NCBI RefSeq assembly: GCF_907165205.1 | Contig: NC_058189.1 | Coordinates: 39,458,270 to 39,522,269 of the forward strand | Source: Coccinella septempunctata | Lineage: Eukaryota; Arthropoda; Insecta; Coleoptera; Coccinellidae | Direction of reading: 5' to 3' | Length of the DNA: 64,000 nucleotides | Part shown: positions 1-11,739 of the stretch, piece after piece | Numbering within the stretch: the first letter of the stretch is position 1 | How the letters are laid out: each line of letters starts with the position of its first letter | Notes under the pieces: generated by a model | The model's input: only the letters and a program-made list of their open reading frames with translations | Databases searched by the model: none | Told to the model about the DNA's origin: nothing | Program-made: the position numbers and the translations under genes

Positions 1-975
1 TGCAGTCCTCTTTATCAGTCAGGGGAGTTGAGTAGACAATATTTTTCATCCTACCCCAAACATAATATTCTAAAGGAGTTAAATCGGGAGAACGTGGTGG
101 CCAAAGATGTGGACCATTGTTCGCCAACCATCGATCTTCAAATAGCCTGTAGAGGATATTTGACACATTGAGTGAATTGTGTGGAGGCGCGCCATCTTGT
201 TGATACCATAAGTCATTATGGTTCTGTACTAGCGGCTCAATTATTTGAGTCAATATGTCAGAATATCTATCTTCTAAGGGAGAACATTCTTTAAATAATG
301 CAAACATGTGTAGTGTTCTATCTTACCAGTTAAAGTCCCATCATAAATGTGAACATCGAGAATTGCATTATTTTTGATGGCGCAAAAAACTTGAAACTCC
401 AGGTCTCTTGAAAGTTCCATTGTCTGAAGTGGTGGTTGTTCTCTTCATCCCAATAATGACTGTTATGCCTATTGAAAGAACCATTCTTTGTGAATTTAGA
501 TTCATCTGTCCAAATTATACAGTCCAAAAAGTTTTCATTCTCTTGAAATCGAATCATCATAGCTTCGCAAAACTCTGTTCTCCTGACGAAATCAATTTCC
601 TTCAAATGCTGTACCCTATTGAATTTATATGGGTGCATTTTATGTTTTTTTAATATTCTCCAAACACTCGATTGAGATAATCCCAGATCAATCTCGGCAT
701 CTTTGAGAGAATTTTGAGGATTCACACAAAATTATGCAAGAACTAATTTCGTTGTTCTCATCTTCTACTACACTTTTTTTTCTGTGTCTAGTTTTCTTAA
801 CGGAAGATCCGACATTTCTCAAGTTTGTCATGGTTCTGTTAATGGTAACTCTCGTTGGTCTGGGTCGGTCAGGAAACCTCTCAATGAACAGTCGAATCGT
901 TCTATCTACAACTTTATTACATTCTCCATGAAGTAGAATGAGATTTAAATAATCTTCATTGGTAAAATTAGGCAT
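1..975 (-). pseudogene. Tc1/mariner-superfamily transposase, broken, cut by window edge
   Basis: The gene reads leftwards from an ATG at 973-975 and runs off the window. The first ~90 codons (688-975) begin MPNFTNEDYLNL and carry the helix-turn-helix pattern of the DUF4817 type (ERFPDRPRPTR). The frame then shifts near 700, and 330-725 continues with a second HTH (LSQSSVWRILKKHKMHPYKF) and the first catalytic aspartate block IIWTDESKFTKNG. In 1-330 a further frame shows the family-typical pieces WYQQDGAPPH-like and RSPDLTPLEY-like, the latter being the last part of the DDE domain. The protein would bind element termini and catalyse cut-and-paste transposition. With at least one frameshift and more damage towards the left it is a dead copy. 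I see no terminal inverted repeat on the right side. Family call is firm; the exact clade is not. Confidence 0.85.
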
Positions 976-1300
976 AGTGATCGATTTTATAACTTAATAC
1001 GAATTATCACCAAATTAATAGTAAACACAAAATGCTACTGAATAAAGAGGAATTTGGCAGATGTAATTAATGATATCTATCATTCAAGAAAAAGCATGTA
1101 AAACATGGTTAGTTTTTGCATATGGTTCATAAGGATTTATTTATTTATCACTGGAGAGAAAACCGATGGCCGATTAGTTGAAATACAGAAAAACAGACAG
1201 TTTTTTGTGAATAACTCAGAAAATATGCACTTTAGGGCAAGGGTGTGATGCATACACTCACATTATTTTTTAACGTAGATTCAATATCTGCCAAAAAAAA

Positions 1301-1955
1301 ATGGGGTTCTAATTTGAAAAAATTGATTTTTCACGATTTTGTCATCCCTAAATTTGAAAGCGATTTTTTCACCCCCTGTATCATGAATCGCGATTTCGAT
1401 TTTTAAAGTGGATACATCAATCTTACATCTTGAAAAATCCCAAAAATGAAAATTTTCCATCCAAAAACCTCGAAGTTATTCTTGTTTCAGCGGAGCTCTA
1501 TTTTCGATTTTTTTTTAGAGTTTTCCCGCTCAGAGAGAATTTTCCAACCAAAACTGAAAAATGTTACATCAAAATAACTTGAAATTTTCTAAGGAATCTA
1601 TTTCTGCAATAAAAAAATGGTGTTCTAATTTGAAAAAATTGATTTTTCACGATTTTGTCATCCCTAAATTTGAAAGCGATTTTTTCACCCCCTGTATCAT
1701 GAATCGCGATTTCGATTTTTAAAGTGGATACATCAATCTTACATCTTGAAAAATCCCAAAAATGAAAATTTTCCATCCAAAAACCTCGAAGTTATTCTTG
1801 TTTCAGCGGAGCTCTATTTTCGATTTTTTTTTAGAGTTTTCCCGCTCAGAGAGAATTTTCCAACCAAAACTGAAAAATGTTACATCAAAATAACTTGAAA
1901 TTTTCTAAGGAATCTATTTCTGCAATAAAAAAATGGTGTTCTAATTTGAAAAACG
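1301..1955. repeat. 316-bp tandem repeat, two full copies plus partial third
   Basis: The anchor TTCTAATTTGAAAAA starts at 1307, 1623 and 1939, giving an exact period of 316 bp. Copies 1 and 2 look essentially identical by eye, including the stretches around CACCCCCTGTATCATG and CCCGCTCAGAGAG. Copy 3 breaks off after about 15 bp into AACGGAAGTTGACG. No protein-coding content. Near-identity of the copies means recent duplication or homogenisation, as in satellite DNA. Confidence 0.9.
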
Positions 1956-2516
1956 GAAGTTGACGTCATTTCCGGAAAAACCGGAGGTGCTCATGCCTTG
2001 AAAATATTTTAGATTTCATCAGCATCGTGAAATACTTATAAGTGCTGAATTTCATGAAAATACGTTAGGTAGTTTCCCGTATAAATATGGGTGAGGTTCC
2101 TCGTGAAAGACCCTGTATAATGCTACTTAATCATTTGCACCCATTAAAATCTAGTCTACTTACTGTTCGGTTGGTTTTTTGAGGCTGTCATTCAACTTCC
2201 AGCGCGAGAAAAAGTTGATGTCAGTTTTCGTCGTTGCCGCTCAGAATTAACTCTGGAAATGCACTGCTGACGCTATGAGCCAAAAACACTGGCGATAAAT
2301 ATGCTAACTAACTAAAATGGAATAAGTTTGGCATACATGAAATTTCGTTCACGTCAAAATGACGTTTCCACAAACATTTAAAAATGCCTAAAGTGGTTGC
2401 CAAAAGAAGTTAAGGTATTAGGATCTGCTATTTTCATCGAAAGCTTGGCATTCTGATATTAACTTTAATATTTTGAAATATACGATTTATGAAACGGTTT
2501 CGAACATATTCGATGA
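1956..2516. other. No gene recognised
   Basis: AT-rich sequence between the tandem repeat and the inverted-repeat element. A fragment CCCTGTATAATG near 2110 resembles the ends of common arthropod MITEs, but I cannot find its partner. Nothing else supportable. Confidence 0.5.
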
Positions 2517-4275
2517 AAGGCTTAGTACACATGAGGGTGTTAGACGCTGCTCCAATGCCCAGTCAGCGACACAGATTACAGAGTAGAATAGATCTGACAC
2601 TCACGTTCTACGGTGAAAAATACAGTTCATACAGTTTATCCCGCCCTCGGCGCCCTCATGCGGTTGCCACCCAACTAACTGGGAGTAATGTCGGTATAAC
2701 AGGAAACTGCAATCGCAAGGCGCGAAATTTAAATTAGTCCATTCACTGGTGTTTTAGACGTCGATAGAATAATATGGGTTATTAGGGCGAATTTTAAGGA
2801 GAAATAAAACTTCTCATGAAAAATATACATACATTGATATTTCCAGCACAGGAAAAAAAAATATGAAAATACATAAGATATAATTATGGCAATGAATATA
2901 TGAGCAGAGGTGAAATGTTAATAGGGTCACATATCTTCGTAAGACAATAATTATAATAAACAGTAATAATATTGTTCATAGGAAATGAAGTTGAAATTAA
3001 AGATCTATCAACACAAAAAAAAATTAAATATGTATGCAATTTAATTATTATATACCACTCTGCAATATCAAAAGCTATAAATATTGAAATAATTATAATA
3101 AATTTATTTATATTATATAAATTATCTTCCTCACAGTTAGATCTCTTGGAGTGCACTGACATAAAATTATTAATCACTAAAGTTTTGAATGATGAAATAA
3201 AGTGTTCAACATTTGGGTTAGTATTCCTTACTCCATGTACCCAAAAAAGTTTTCTAAACAATCTTGATTGAAAGCCCCAGTGAGAATATATCAGTTTTTG
3301 CCTCAAGTAGAGGAAGGCTTCAATGTTGTCACTATATTCTTCAAAGTGGGCACTACAACGGATCTTTTCTTTCGAGGGCAATAAAATGACCTCGTAAATG
3401 ACATACTGTTGAAAATTTGTATCGCCTGCTCCCAACAAACATTGTGTTCTGTTTGAATACTTACCGCCCTCTTTAAGGGTTTTGCAGTGGATGTCATAAC
3501 TCTGGAAACATTCAACGAATCAAACAGCATCCAAGAAAAGTATGAAGTCTGCAATGTCGATAGCCTCTCTGGGAAGCTGAAGCGGATGCTTGATTTCTAA
3601 AAAGGAAAATAATAAATTTATTGTATCATTATGTTTCAAAAAAATTCTTACCCCATTGAGAAATTAGCTTCATCATCGAACCCACGGAGTGGCTTAATAC
3701 CTGACTACACAGTTTGACTTTCATTTCCATTAACACAATTTTTAAAGGGTTTGGTTGGATTGGTTTAAGTATAAACGATTAATGTTATAGTTATGTGGTT
3801 CTTTGAATCAAACATTTCTCACAAGAAAATCTATTTTCTGATAAAACTGTCGACCTTAATAAATGAGTATTTTTAATTTAGACTCCTATAAAATTTTTAA
3901 TATGTTGTTTGTAAACAAGAATTTGCATTAAAACATATTGACATTGACACTGTTGGCGTTGACAAATCCAATATGTCAGAATACAGTAATCTGTGGAGAA
4001 TATGACATATATTTTCGTATGCAGTGCCCCATTGCGTTTGATTGCAGAACTAAAAACCGTATTTGGGGTGGGGGTAAGGAAGTGTCAAGCCCCTGGTCAG
4101 CGAAGCGCGCTGCAAGCGTTTAAGGGCGTTAGACGCCGCGTTGAGCGTTGTAGTTTTCCCTTCGACAGTCCCGTTTGCAGCGCGCTTCGAGTTACTAGAC
4201 ATTGGAGGGCATTGGAGCGTACACATGTACGCGCGCTCAACGCGGCGTCTAACGCCCTCATGTGTACTAAGCCTT
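2517..4275. mobile_element. Putative TIR-bounded element (31-bp inverted repeats)
   Basis: 2517-2547 (AAGGCTTAGTACACATGAGG onward) is the reverse complement of 4245-4275 at 30 of 31 positions. The right end also has an internal foldback: AGGGCGTTAGACGCCGCG near 4126-4143 pairs with CGCGGCGTCTAACGCCCT at 4241-4258. The ends could bound one non-autonomous element of about 1.76 kb. Alternatively they are two separate short MITEs of one family in opposite orientation. No transposase is seen inside and I could not identify a convincing target duplication. Confidence 0.5.
2884..3554 (-). pseudogene. Possible membrane-receptor relic, unassigned
   Basis: On the minus strand an open stretch of 184 codons (2884-3438) contains a hydrophobic helix-rich part (NKFIIIISIFIAFDIAEWY, then IIIKLHTYLIFFCVDRS) preceded by a region rich in F, W and charged residues. 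An overlapping frame (3303-3554) is also open. The look, with short hydrophobic blocks and Trp/His before them, is vaguely like an insect chemoreceptor fragment, but no diagnostic motif such as the Gr TYxxxxxQ ending is present. It may be chance in AT-rich DNA. It lies inside the putative TIR-bounded element. I do not assign a function. Confidence 0.2.
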
Positions 4276-4331
4276 AGCCTAAGTAAGTTAATATTATGTT
4301 CAATCTGAACGACTTACAACGTACAAGTATA

Positions 4332-4466
4332 TGTTCCCTTCGGCAACCTAACTAACATCGGGCTCAATTTAGGAATGTATATTAAATTGCAGATTCAGAT
4401 ATTAAAATTTAATATAGGTACATTCCTAAATTGAGCCAGATGTTAGTTAGGTTGATGAAGGAAACA
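4332..4466. repeat. Short foldback (MITE-like hairpin, ~135 bp)
   Basis: TGTTCCCTTCGGCAACCTAA at 4332 onward pairs with the end at 4447-4466. The arms continue through ACTAACAT, GGCTCAATTTAGGAATG and the matching CATTCCTAAATTGAGCC and ATGTTAGTTAGGTTG. Almost the whole element is stem, with a short AT loop. Non-coding. Confidence 0.8.
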
Positions 4467-5608
4467 TCTACTACTTTATTAAAGAAATGAAATAAATAGT
4501 TTTTGTGGACGCACACATTCCGACCGTGTATGTGGGATTTCCATGGTTCTCGCATTCGTGAATGAACCCTTGTCTACCTATACTTCACGAGATTTTATTG
4601 AATTTGATTTTCTCAAATGATTTTTGATGAATTATTCATAAGGTGAGTTGGTGGACTTTTCGTTCGAATATTTGTTATCATTGCTGTTTGTCTTAGTAAT
4701 TTCAGTGATTTCATTCGTAATTTTGCGTTTCTCATTCATTTGTCACTCTGCTGGTTTCTTGTAATTATATATTGTGTTGGGGCGTTTTCGGAATTTCTCC
4801 AATATTTATTTTTTATTGTTTTTATCCATTCATATCTCACATACGACACCACATGTTTTAATTTCGCCCTCTTCGCATTTCCAGTCAATTTCAGTTTCAG
4901 TTTAGAATTCAACGCCGCCGTGTTGTAGAATTTCAACCAGCTTTTCGCATTTTCGCTTTTCACCCGCTTTAGAAAAAATTCGCATAGTAAAACCGCAGTA
5001 TTTAGTGTGCATCTTGGTGTTAGTGCATCACAGTTATAGTTCAACCCGCATTATTAGGATTGTAGCTTCACCCGCATTTTATTCAAACCAAGGAAGGTCG
5101 GGATTACCACCTGCATCCCGAGCCGCTGTGGGAGTGCTGTCCAGGTTTATAAACTTCATCTTATTTTACCTTCACCCTTCCTAATTTACTTCCTTTACTC
5201 GAAGGGGAATTTGGAAATAACGCACCTGGAACTAGCTTGACCCCAAAAAACTTTGTAGTAAGTTAAATTGTTTTTCATTTACAGTCCACTCAAAATAGCA
5301 TATATAGCATATAGGCCTTTGTAAGTACAAATTGTATTCAATAATTGACCAAAGGCCGTACCATTTTGATCCTTATCGGACCGGATTTCATTTCATTTTA
5401 TAGATTTCTCAAAATTTCCATTCGACATAAATGTGGTGTGGTCTGTGAGATAGACGTTCCGGTGCAAGTTTTTGCAGTTATTGTTTGGTTTCACATATAG
5501 TGTTCTCGCTCATTTCAACTACTTCGCTCTTTCTCTTTCACGTCAGTGAATTCAGTACAGATTTTTTTTTTATAAGTAACATATTTTATATTTATATTTC
5601 ATTTCAAT
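4467..5608. other. 5' flank of the BEL/Pao element; no gene seen
   Basis: AT-rich, non-coding leader sequence before the first gag codon. If the retrotransposon still had a 5' LTR it should lie here. I compared it by eye with the sequence after 10884 and found no long direct repeat, only a short shared TGAGATAGACGTT (about 5448 and 11857). An intact LTR pair is therefore not supported. Confidence 0.5.
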
Positions 5609-6593
5609 ATGCCGAATACCACGGAAACGGATAAGAGGCAAACTAAGCTGAAGGCCTTGGAATCCAAAAAACAAATGTTTTTCTTACGGCTTCAAAAGCT
5701 TTCAGATTATATTAAAGATTTGAATAAGCCTAAAGTTGCAGAATATTTCAGAATGGGTTTATACTCTATTGAAACGACAAAACAAAGCATTATGGAAGTT
5801 GTAGAAGAGATAAATATGATTCAATTAGACATAAATCCAGATAGTTCACCAAATTATCAAGCAGTTGAAGCTGCTGAAGATTTATATTGTCGTATTAAAT
5901 TAGCCGCAGATCAGGTAGAAAAAGGATCGTTGGATTCTAGTAGTAGTAGTGGTACAATTTCAAAAATTCCATTAAAACCGCAACACAAATTACCTGCAAT
6001 TGAATTGGTAGATTTTAATGGTGACCCTAAAGTATGGCCCATATTTTACCAAAACTTCAAGAGTTGCGTTCATGAAAATGCTGAGCTAGACGATGCGGGC
6101 AAAATACATTATCTGCTGAGTAAACTCAGTGGTCGTGCCCTCACTATTTGTTCTGGAATACCTCCAATTGCAAATAACTATGAAAGTATTTGGAAATTGT
6201 TGATTAATACATATCAAGATGAAAGATTGTTAGCTTCCACGTATTTACGATCAATATTCGAGTTCAAACCTATAACTGTGGAGTCATCCAATAATTTGAA
6301 TCATCTGATTTTTGATTTTTGAATTTGACGTATCTGTTAGTGCATTCAAGCAACTTCGTCTGAAGGATCCTCTTGACTTTATACTTGTCACTTTGGCTCT
6401 CACTAAATTAGACAATCAAACTCAACGTTCATTCGAAATGACTTTGAAAGATAATGAATTACCATCCTATGAAAATTTAATTAATTTCATTAGACAGCAA
6501 TCAAGGATGCTTAGTCGTAGTGGTATCGGCCCAAGCACGCATAGCACACCAAAATATTCTTCTGATAAACAGAAATCTACCAATCCTACGTAG
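5609..6593 (+). pseudogene. gag: BEL/Pao gag region (DUF1759-like), frameshifted
   Basis: The ATG at 5609 opens a 237-codon frame whose N-terminal half is coiled-coil-like and charged. From about residue 125 the pattern LPAIELVDFNGDPKVWPIFY followed by YLLSKLSGRAL is typical of the DUF1759 capsid-like region of Pao-type Gag. At about 6312-6322, in the T-rich run GATTTTTGATTTTTGAA, the frame slips and the same protein continues in another frame (KQLRLKDPLDFILVTLALTK) to a stop at 6591-6593. Gag would package the element RNA into cytoplasmic particles. The slip is in a homopolymer-like stretch, so programmed shifting cannot be excluded, but the later stops argue for decay. Confidence 0.85.
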
Positions 6594-6637
6594 CGTCTAA
6601 TTCACACTCAACTAGATCTGGTTCAATTCAATGTTCA

Positions 6638-9600
6638 TTGTGCAAGCAGTCACATCTCATTTACAAATGTATTCAATTTTTGAAAATGTCTCCATTTTGT
6701 CGTTATAAAGTGGCTAAAGAAAAAGGTTGTTGTTTGAATTGTTTAAGTTCCAAACATAAGATTTCCTCATGCAAATCAACAAATACATGCAACGCTTGTA
6801 AACTCAAACACCATTCATTATTGCATTTTGAAGATAATGAAGAAAATTCGAATATGAATAAAAATAATAGTAAGGTGACTGAACCACAACCTCAAACCTC
6901 ATCTTCGGAGCAGGACCCACCTCGGGAAAAGGTTGGTTATGTTGTGTCCTCACACTCGAATGCCTCTACCTCTAATGCTAGAGTTTCTCTATTGCCTACT
7001 GCCAAGGTTCTAATCTCATTTCCTGGTGGAAATAGCAAGGAAATTCGCGTCTTAATTGACAGTGGTAGCGAAGAAAATTTTCTTTCATTTCAATGTTGTC
7101 AAAATTTGAACATTCCGATTATGGAATCAAATCAAACTATTATAGGAATTGGAAACCATAAAAGTGCCGTCAGAGGCATTGCAAGAAATATTTGCATTTC
7201 TTCTCGCTATGACTCAAATGTATTTTTCACTTTAGATGCTTTAGTAGTAGATAACTTGACTGTCAAATTGCCGAGCAGTAATATTTCTCAAGAATATTTA
7301 AATTTGTTTTCGAATATTCCCTTAGCTGATGATACATTCACTGAATGTTCGGAAATTGATGGCATCCTAGGATCTACTATTTTCGCAACGATTCTGAATG
7401 AGAATAAAATTTCACATAAAAGTGATTCACCAGTAGCAATAGATACAAGTTTGGGTTATATTATTTCCGGAAAAGCGCGAACGGCCGCTTCAAACGAGAT
7501 TGTTCGATCTAAATTTTGCTATAATGCGGTGATCTCCGATGAACCCCTCGAAAATTTAGTAAAAAATTTCCTGGATCTTGAAGAAGTTCCGGCTATCAAA
7601 CATTATACTGATGAGGAATTAGTTTGCGAAACTCATTTTCAATCTACTTTTTCCAGATCTACTTCTGGTCGATATACATTGTGTCTACCTTTCAAGATAG
7701 AACCCAATAACTTGAGTGATTGCTTTACCACCGCGTTAAAGAGATTTTTCAGCTTGGAAAGAGGGCTTAGCTCATCTTCAGTTCTCAGGGAACAATATTG
7801 CGCTATCATTTCAGATTACCTTCAACAAGGTCATATGAATAAAATATGTTCAGTCGATGATGATAGATTTCAAGACATAAGAAATCATCCTCATTATATA
7901 ATCGCACATCATCCAATTCTTAAAGATAGTGTCTCCACTCCTGTTCGAATTGTTTTTGATGCCAGTGCAAAAACTACACCCTCATCTCTTTCATTAAATG
8001 ATTGTTTGCACACGGGATCTAAATTACAGGTGGACAAAGTTCAAATGTTCCTCAATTTTAGATTGTTTTCTATTGTCCTTATCGCGGACATTTGTCAAAT
8101 GTATCGTCAGATAGAAATTTCTGAACAAGATCGCGTCTTTCAATTAATTTTATGGCGATTTTCTCCCAATCAAGATATTGAAGTTTATCAAATCAATAGA
8201 GTGGCATTTGGTATAAAATCATCTCCATTTTTGAGTCTCAGAGCAGTAAGACAATTATGTCACGACGAAGCTCATAATTTTCCATATGCTTCAAAAATAG
8301 TTTTGAACGATATGTATGTTGATGATCTAGTAACCAGCGTTGATAGTATCGTTGAGGCAAGAGCGCTATTCGTTGAACTGACAAAATTGTTCGAATCTGG
8401 CGGATTTGAAATGAAAAAATGGTACACAAATTCTCCGCAATTATTGTCATGCATATCCTCCGAGAAACATTCTCCTGAGATAATTAATTTTGAAAAAGAT
8501 TTCTTTCATGTATTGGGAATACAGTGGAAATCTGAATCGGATGTACTTTCATTCGATGTAGCATTAATTTTTCAAATTAATCAAAAATATACAAAGAGAA
8601 CCATTTTATCACAGATTAGCAAAATCTATGATCCTTTGAGTCTCTTAGGTCCTGTAGTATTGTACGAGAAATTGTTTATTCGTAAACTCTGGTCCATTAA
8701 ATTAGAATGGGACTCTGACTCTCCAGTGGAACTTGTTAACAGCTGGAAAGATTTTGAAAATGAATATCCTCTTCTAACTCAGGTGAAAGTTCCTAGATGG
8801 CTAGGAGCTCATACAAATTCGCCTATAACCTTAATAGGTTTTTCCGACGCAAGTCAAACTAGTTATGCCCCTGCTGTTTATATGAAAACTATTTCAAACG
8901 GTAAATCCTGCATAAATTTGATATGTTCTAAATCTAAAATTGCTCCACTCAAAGTTGTGTCTATACCCCGCTTAGAACTTTGTGCTGCCCTGCTCTTATC
9001 GAAATTACTTAAATATGTAATTTCTGTTTATTCCTCTCGTTGCCAAATAGATAATATTTTTGCTTGTACTGACTCGATGATTGTGTTAGGATGGATAGCG
9101 CAGTCTCCGCACAAGTGGAAGACTTTTATAGCTAACCGCGTTTCTCAAATTCGGTCTAATTTGCCTATAGAAAATTGGTGTTTCGTTCAAGGAACACAAA
9201 ATAGTGCTGATATTGTTTCACGAGGAGTCACACCCTCCAAATTTCTTTTGAATATTGAACGTTGGCTTCACGGCCCCTTGTGGTTAGAAAAGGATGAAAG
9301 TTTTTGGCCTTTGAAATTAATACATAATGTAAATCTGTCGGAAAATTTACCTGAAGCACAAATTATTTCAATGGTTGTCACAACAATTGACGAGTTATAT
9401 TCTTTCATATCAAAATTTTCCAATTTCACTAAACTCCTTAGAAGCATGATATATGTTTTGAAATTTGGTCGTATACTTTCGCTATCCGATGAAGTCAGCA
9501 TTTGTAATTTTTAAATTTCCCAAAATTATTTAATAAAAATAGTTCAACATTTTCATTTTAGCGAATTGTTCAATTCATTGGAAAGAAATAAAAATGTTCC

Positions 9601-10884
9601 CTCATCTTTCAGAAAATTCTATCCATTTCTAGATGAATTTGGCCTCATTCGGGTAGGAGGTAGGCTAATCAATGCCTCTGTTGGTTTTGATTACAAACAT
9701 CAAATACTCCTTCCAAAAAATTCACATTTTGTTACTCTTTTAGTTGAGTATATGCATAAAAAACATATACACGCAGGTCCGCATTTACTTCATTCAATTT
9801 TAATGAGTAAATATTGGATAATCTTCGCTCGAAAAATTATAAGACAAACAGTACGTTCTTGCAATCATTGCTTTCGATTGAAACCTAGACCTAACTTCCC
9901 TTTGATGGGAAATCTTCCTTCACCGCGTGTAACGACTCAACTCAAGGCCTTCATAGATGTAGGTGTTGATTATGCCGGACCTTTCAAAATTTCTTTAACT
10001 AGACATAGAGGAGTCAAAACACAAAAGGCATATGTATAATATGTCTGTTCATATGTCTCGCAACAAAATGTATTCACTTAGAGTTAGCTTCTGACTTAAC
10101 AACTGACACCTTTTTAGATGCTTTAAAGAGATTTATCAGTCGTAGAGGTCCAGTGAAAACGCTTTATTCGGATCAAGGAACCAATTTTATTGGCGCCTCT
10201 AGATATCTGATCGATTTACAAAAATTCATAGTTTCATCAGAATATAGTGGTGCTCTGAAAAAAGAACCATTGAATAATCAAATTCAATGGAAATTTAATG
10301 CGCCTCTCTCACCACATATGGGTGGTTTGTGGGAGAGTAACATAAAGATCATGAAGAAATTTTTGTTCAAGTCGATAGGTGAGCAGATTCTTTCATATGA
10401 AGAGTTTTACACCGTATTAACACAAATAGAAGCTCTCCTCAATAGTCGTCCTCTTTGTTCGTACATCAGTAATGATCCTTCTGATCCGACTATGTTAACA
10501 CCAGCTCACTTTTTGTTAACATCTCTACAACATTTTCCTGCTCCTGATGTTTCTAAAATAGAAATAAATAGGCTGAGTAGAAAACAACTATTAGACAAAA
10601 TAGTCCAATCTTATTGGAAAAGATGGAAAGATGAATATCTTCATCAATTGCAAACACGCTCTAAATGGAATTCTGTTACAAATCCTGTAACCGTTGACAC
10701 TGTAGTGGTAGTAATGGGTGAAAACACACCCCCCTTGAATTGGCCTCTTGGAGTTATCACAGAAGTATTTCCAGGTCGTGATCAGATAGTTAGAATTGCT
10801 ATGGTCAAAACTAAGTACCATATTGTATTGTCCGAATATTTAGATTTATATACTGTTCATAACAATGTTGTAATTTCAGCCTGA
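6638..10884 (+). pseudogene. pol: BEL/Pao pol polyprotein (PR-RT-RH-IN-DUF5641), interrupted
   Basis: The frame opens with Cys/His zinc knuckles (C-x2-C-x4-H repeats, 6638-6830). It then has the retropepsin-like active site VLIDSGSEENFL at about residue 138, the Pao peptidase A17 region, and the RT active site MYVDDLV at about residue 558. RNase H follows (GFSDASQTSYAP, near residue 734; IPRLELCAALL). After a stop at 9512-9514 the same frame resumes with the integrase H2C2 finger (HIHAGPHLLHS ... CNHCFRLK), then VDYAGPF. A frameshift near 10036 leads to 10153-10884, which has SDQGTNF, GGLWESN with the catalytic Glu, LNSRPL, and the C-terminal PLGVITEVFPGRD of DUF5641. The catalytic D, D and E blocks are all recognisable, but the protein cannot be made as one piece. 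Confidence 0.9.
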
Positions 10885-10915
10885 AGAAGAGAAGAAATAT
10901 TCTCGAAACGTCGGT
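10881..10915 (+). ncRNA. Hammerhead-ribozyme-like motif (Penelope-type end)
   Basis: CTGAAGA (10881-10887) matches the CUGANGA core. It is followed by one A, a 5-bp stem GAGAA/TTCTC with a GAAATA loop (10889-10904), and then GAAAC plus GTCGGTC. The same arrangement is seen at the 3' end of the Penelope-like element at 50.0 kb. Minimal hammerheads are known from Penelope-like elements. The stop codon of the BEL frame lies inside the motif, so this is probably a junction with Penelope DNA. Stem I is not obvious and activity is unproven. Confidence 0.45.
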
Positions 10916-11005
10916 CGGTGTGTGAATAGTTGTAAAAATATAGTTGCTAAAGACTGATAGCTTTCGTTCTTTAATATCTTTGGAACGATATTTCTCACAT
11001 ACATA

Positions 11006-11190
11006 ATAGGTCTTTTCGTCTGCTTCTCACTGTAGTGTAATCTACACTACACTTTGTATCAGCTGCTTTTCAGTGTAATTGCGCAAACGAATGAAAAAAC
11101 ACTGACGTTAGGTTGTCACGCTCATAGACTAATAATTTTGATTTAATGAATGGTTACGTTTCTCAGAAAATCTTCTGAGAAACGTAACCA
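11006..11190. repeat. MITE relic plus perfect 18-bp hairpin
   Basis: ATAGGTCTTTTCGTCTGC near 11006 and the palindrome GTAGTGTA/TACACTAC (11032-11050) resemble the MITE in the last intron of the Gr gene at 62.1 kb, which suggests a related, degraded copy. Just downstream, 11151-11168 and 11173-11190 form a perfect 18-bp inverted repeat around AATC (stem TGGTTACGTTTCTCAGAA). Confidence 0.6.
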
Positions 11191-11739
11191 GATGATACTT
11201 TATCATCCTCTTGTAAAGTGATGAACTTATCGCACATCTTGAATTTTGAAATAGATTACTGTGACGTCCGTGACATTAACCTCAAATATTGCATTTATGG
11301 AGAGTAGAGAGAAGGAGAAGGATAGCTGCTTTGAGACCATAGATTTTTTGTCCCCTAAAATATGTACCAATAGTGTAGTTCATGTTTTCGCCAATAGGCG
11401 CGCTGGCGATCAAGGGATGAGCAAGGAGATATAGGAAAGGAGAAGTAGGTCACCAGTTCGTCGGGAAAATGATGATGTCATTGGACGCTTATGTCAAGCT
11501 AAATTGACAGAACTCGTGTCGTTAGCAGTGGCGTAGCTTCACTGGACGTAAATTGTTTAGAATAATCGTTGGGAAAGATTAACTTCGTCGTTAGTGAGTG
11601 CTGAGGAGACTTTTAATAAAAGTTTAATAAAAGTTATTGTTACTTTATAAATTAGTTTGTCAACATAGAAAATGTTGCATAATTGAAACGCGAGTGCTTT
11701 ATTCTGAAAACTAAAATTAAAATTTTCGGTCTATAATAC
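11191..11739. other. No gene recognised
   Basis: Intergenic sequence with no long open frame and no motif I can assign, lying between the hairpin and the TIR element. Confidence 0.5.

Larger units (their letters stand above)
5609..10884 (+). mobile_element. BEL/Pao LTR-retrotransposon body, decayed, LTRs not found
   Basis: The coding order gag (DUF1759-type), zinc knuckles, aspartic protease, reverse transcriptase, RNase H, integrase and a terminal DUF5641-like domain is the diagnostic BEL/Pao order. The body is nearly full length (about 5.3 kb) but is split by a frameshift near 6315, stops at 6591-6593 and 9512-9514, and a frameshift near 10036. No LTR pair or polypurine tract could be recognised. 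The 3' end stops abruptly at a Penelope-type hammerhead-like motif at 10881. Confidence 0.9.

Noticed and set aside
408..653. Plus-strand frames over the left transposase
   Set aside because: They are antisense shadows of the minus-strand DDE gene.
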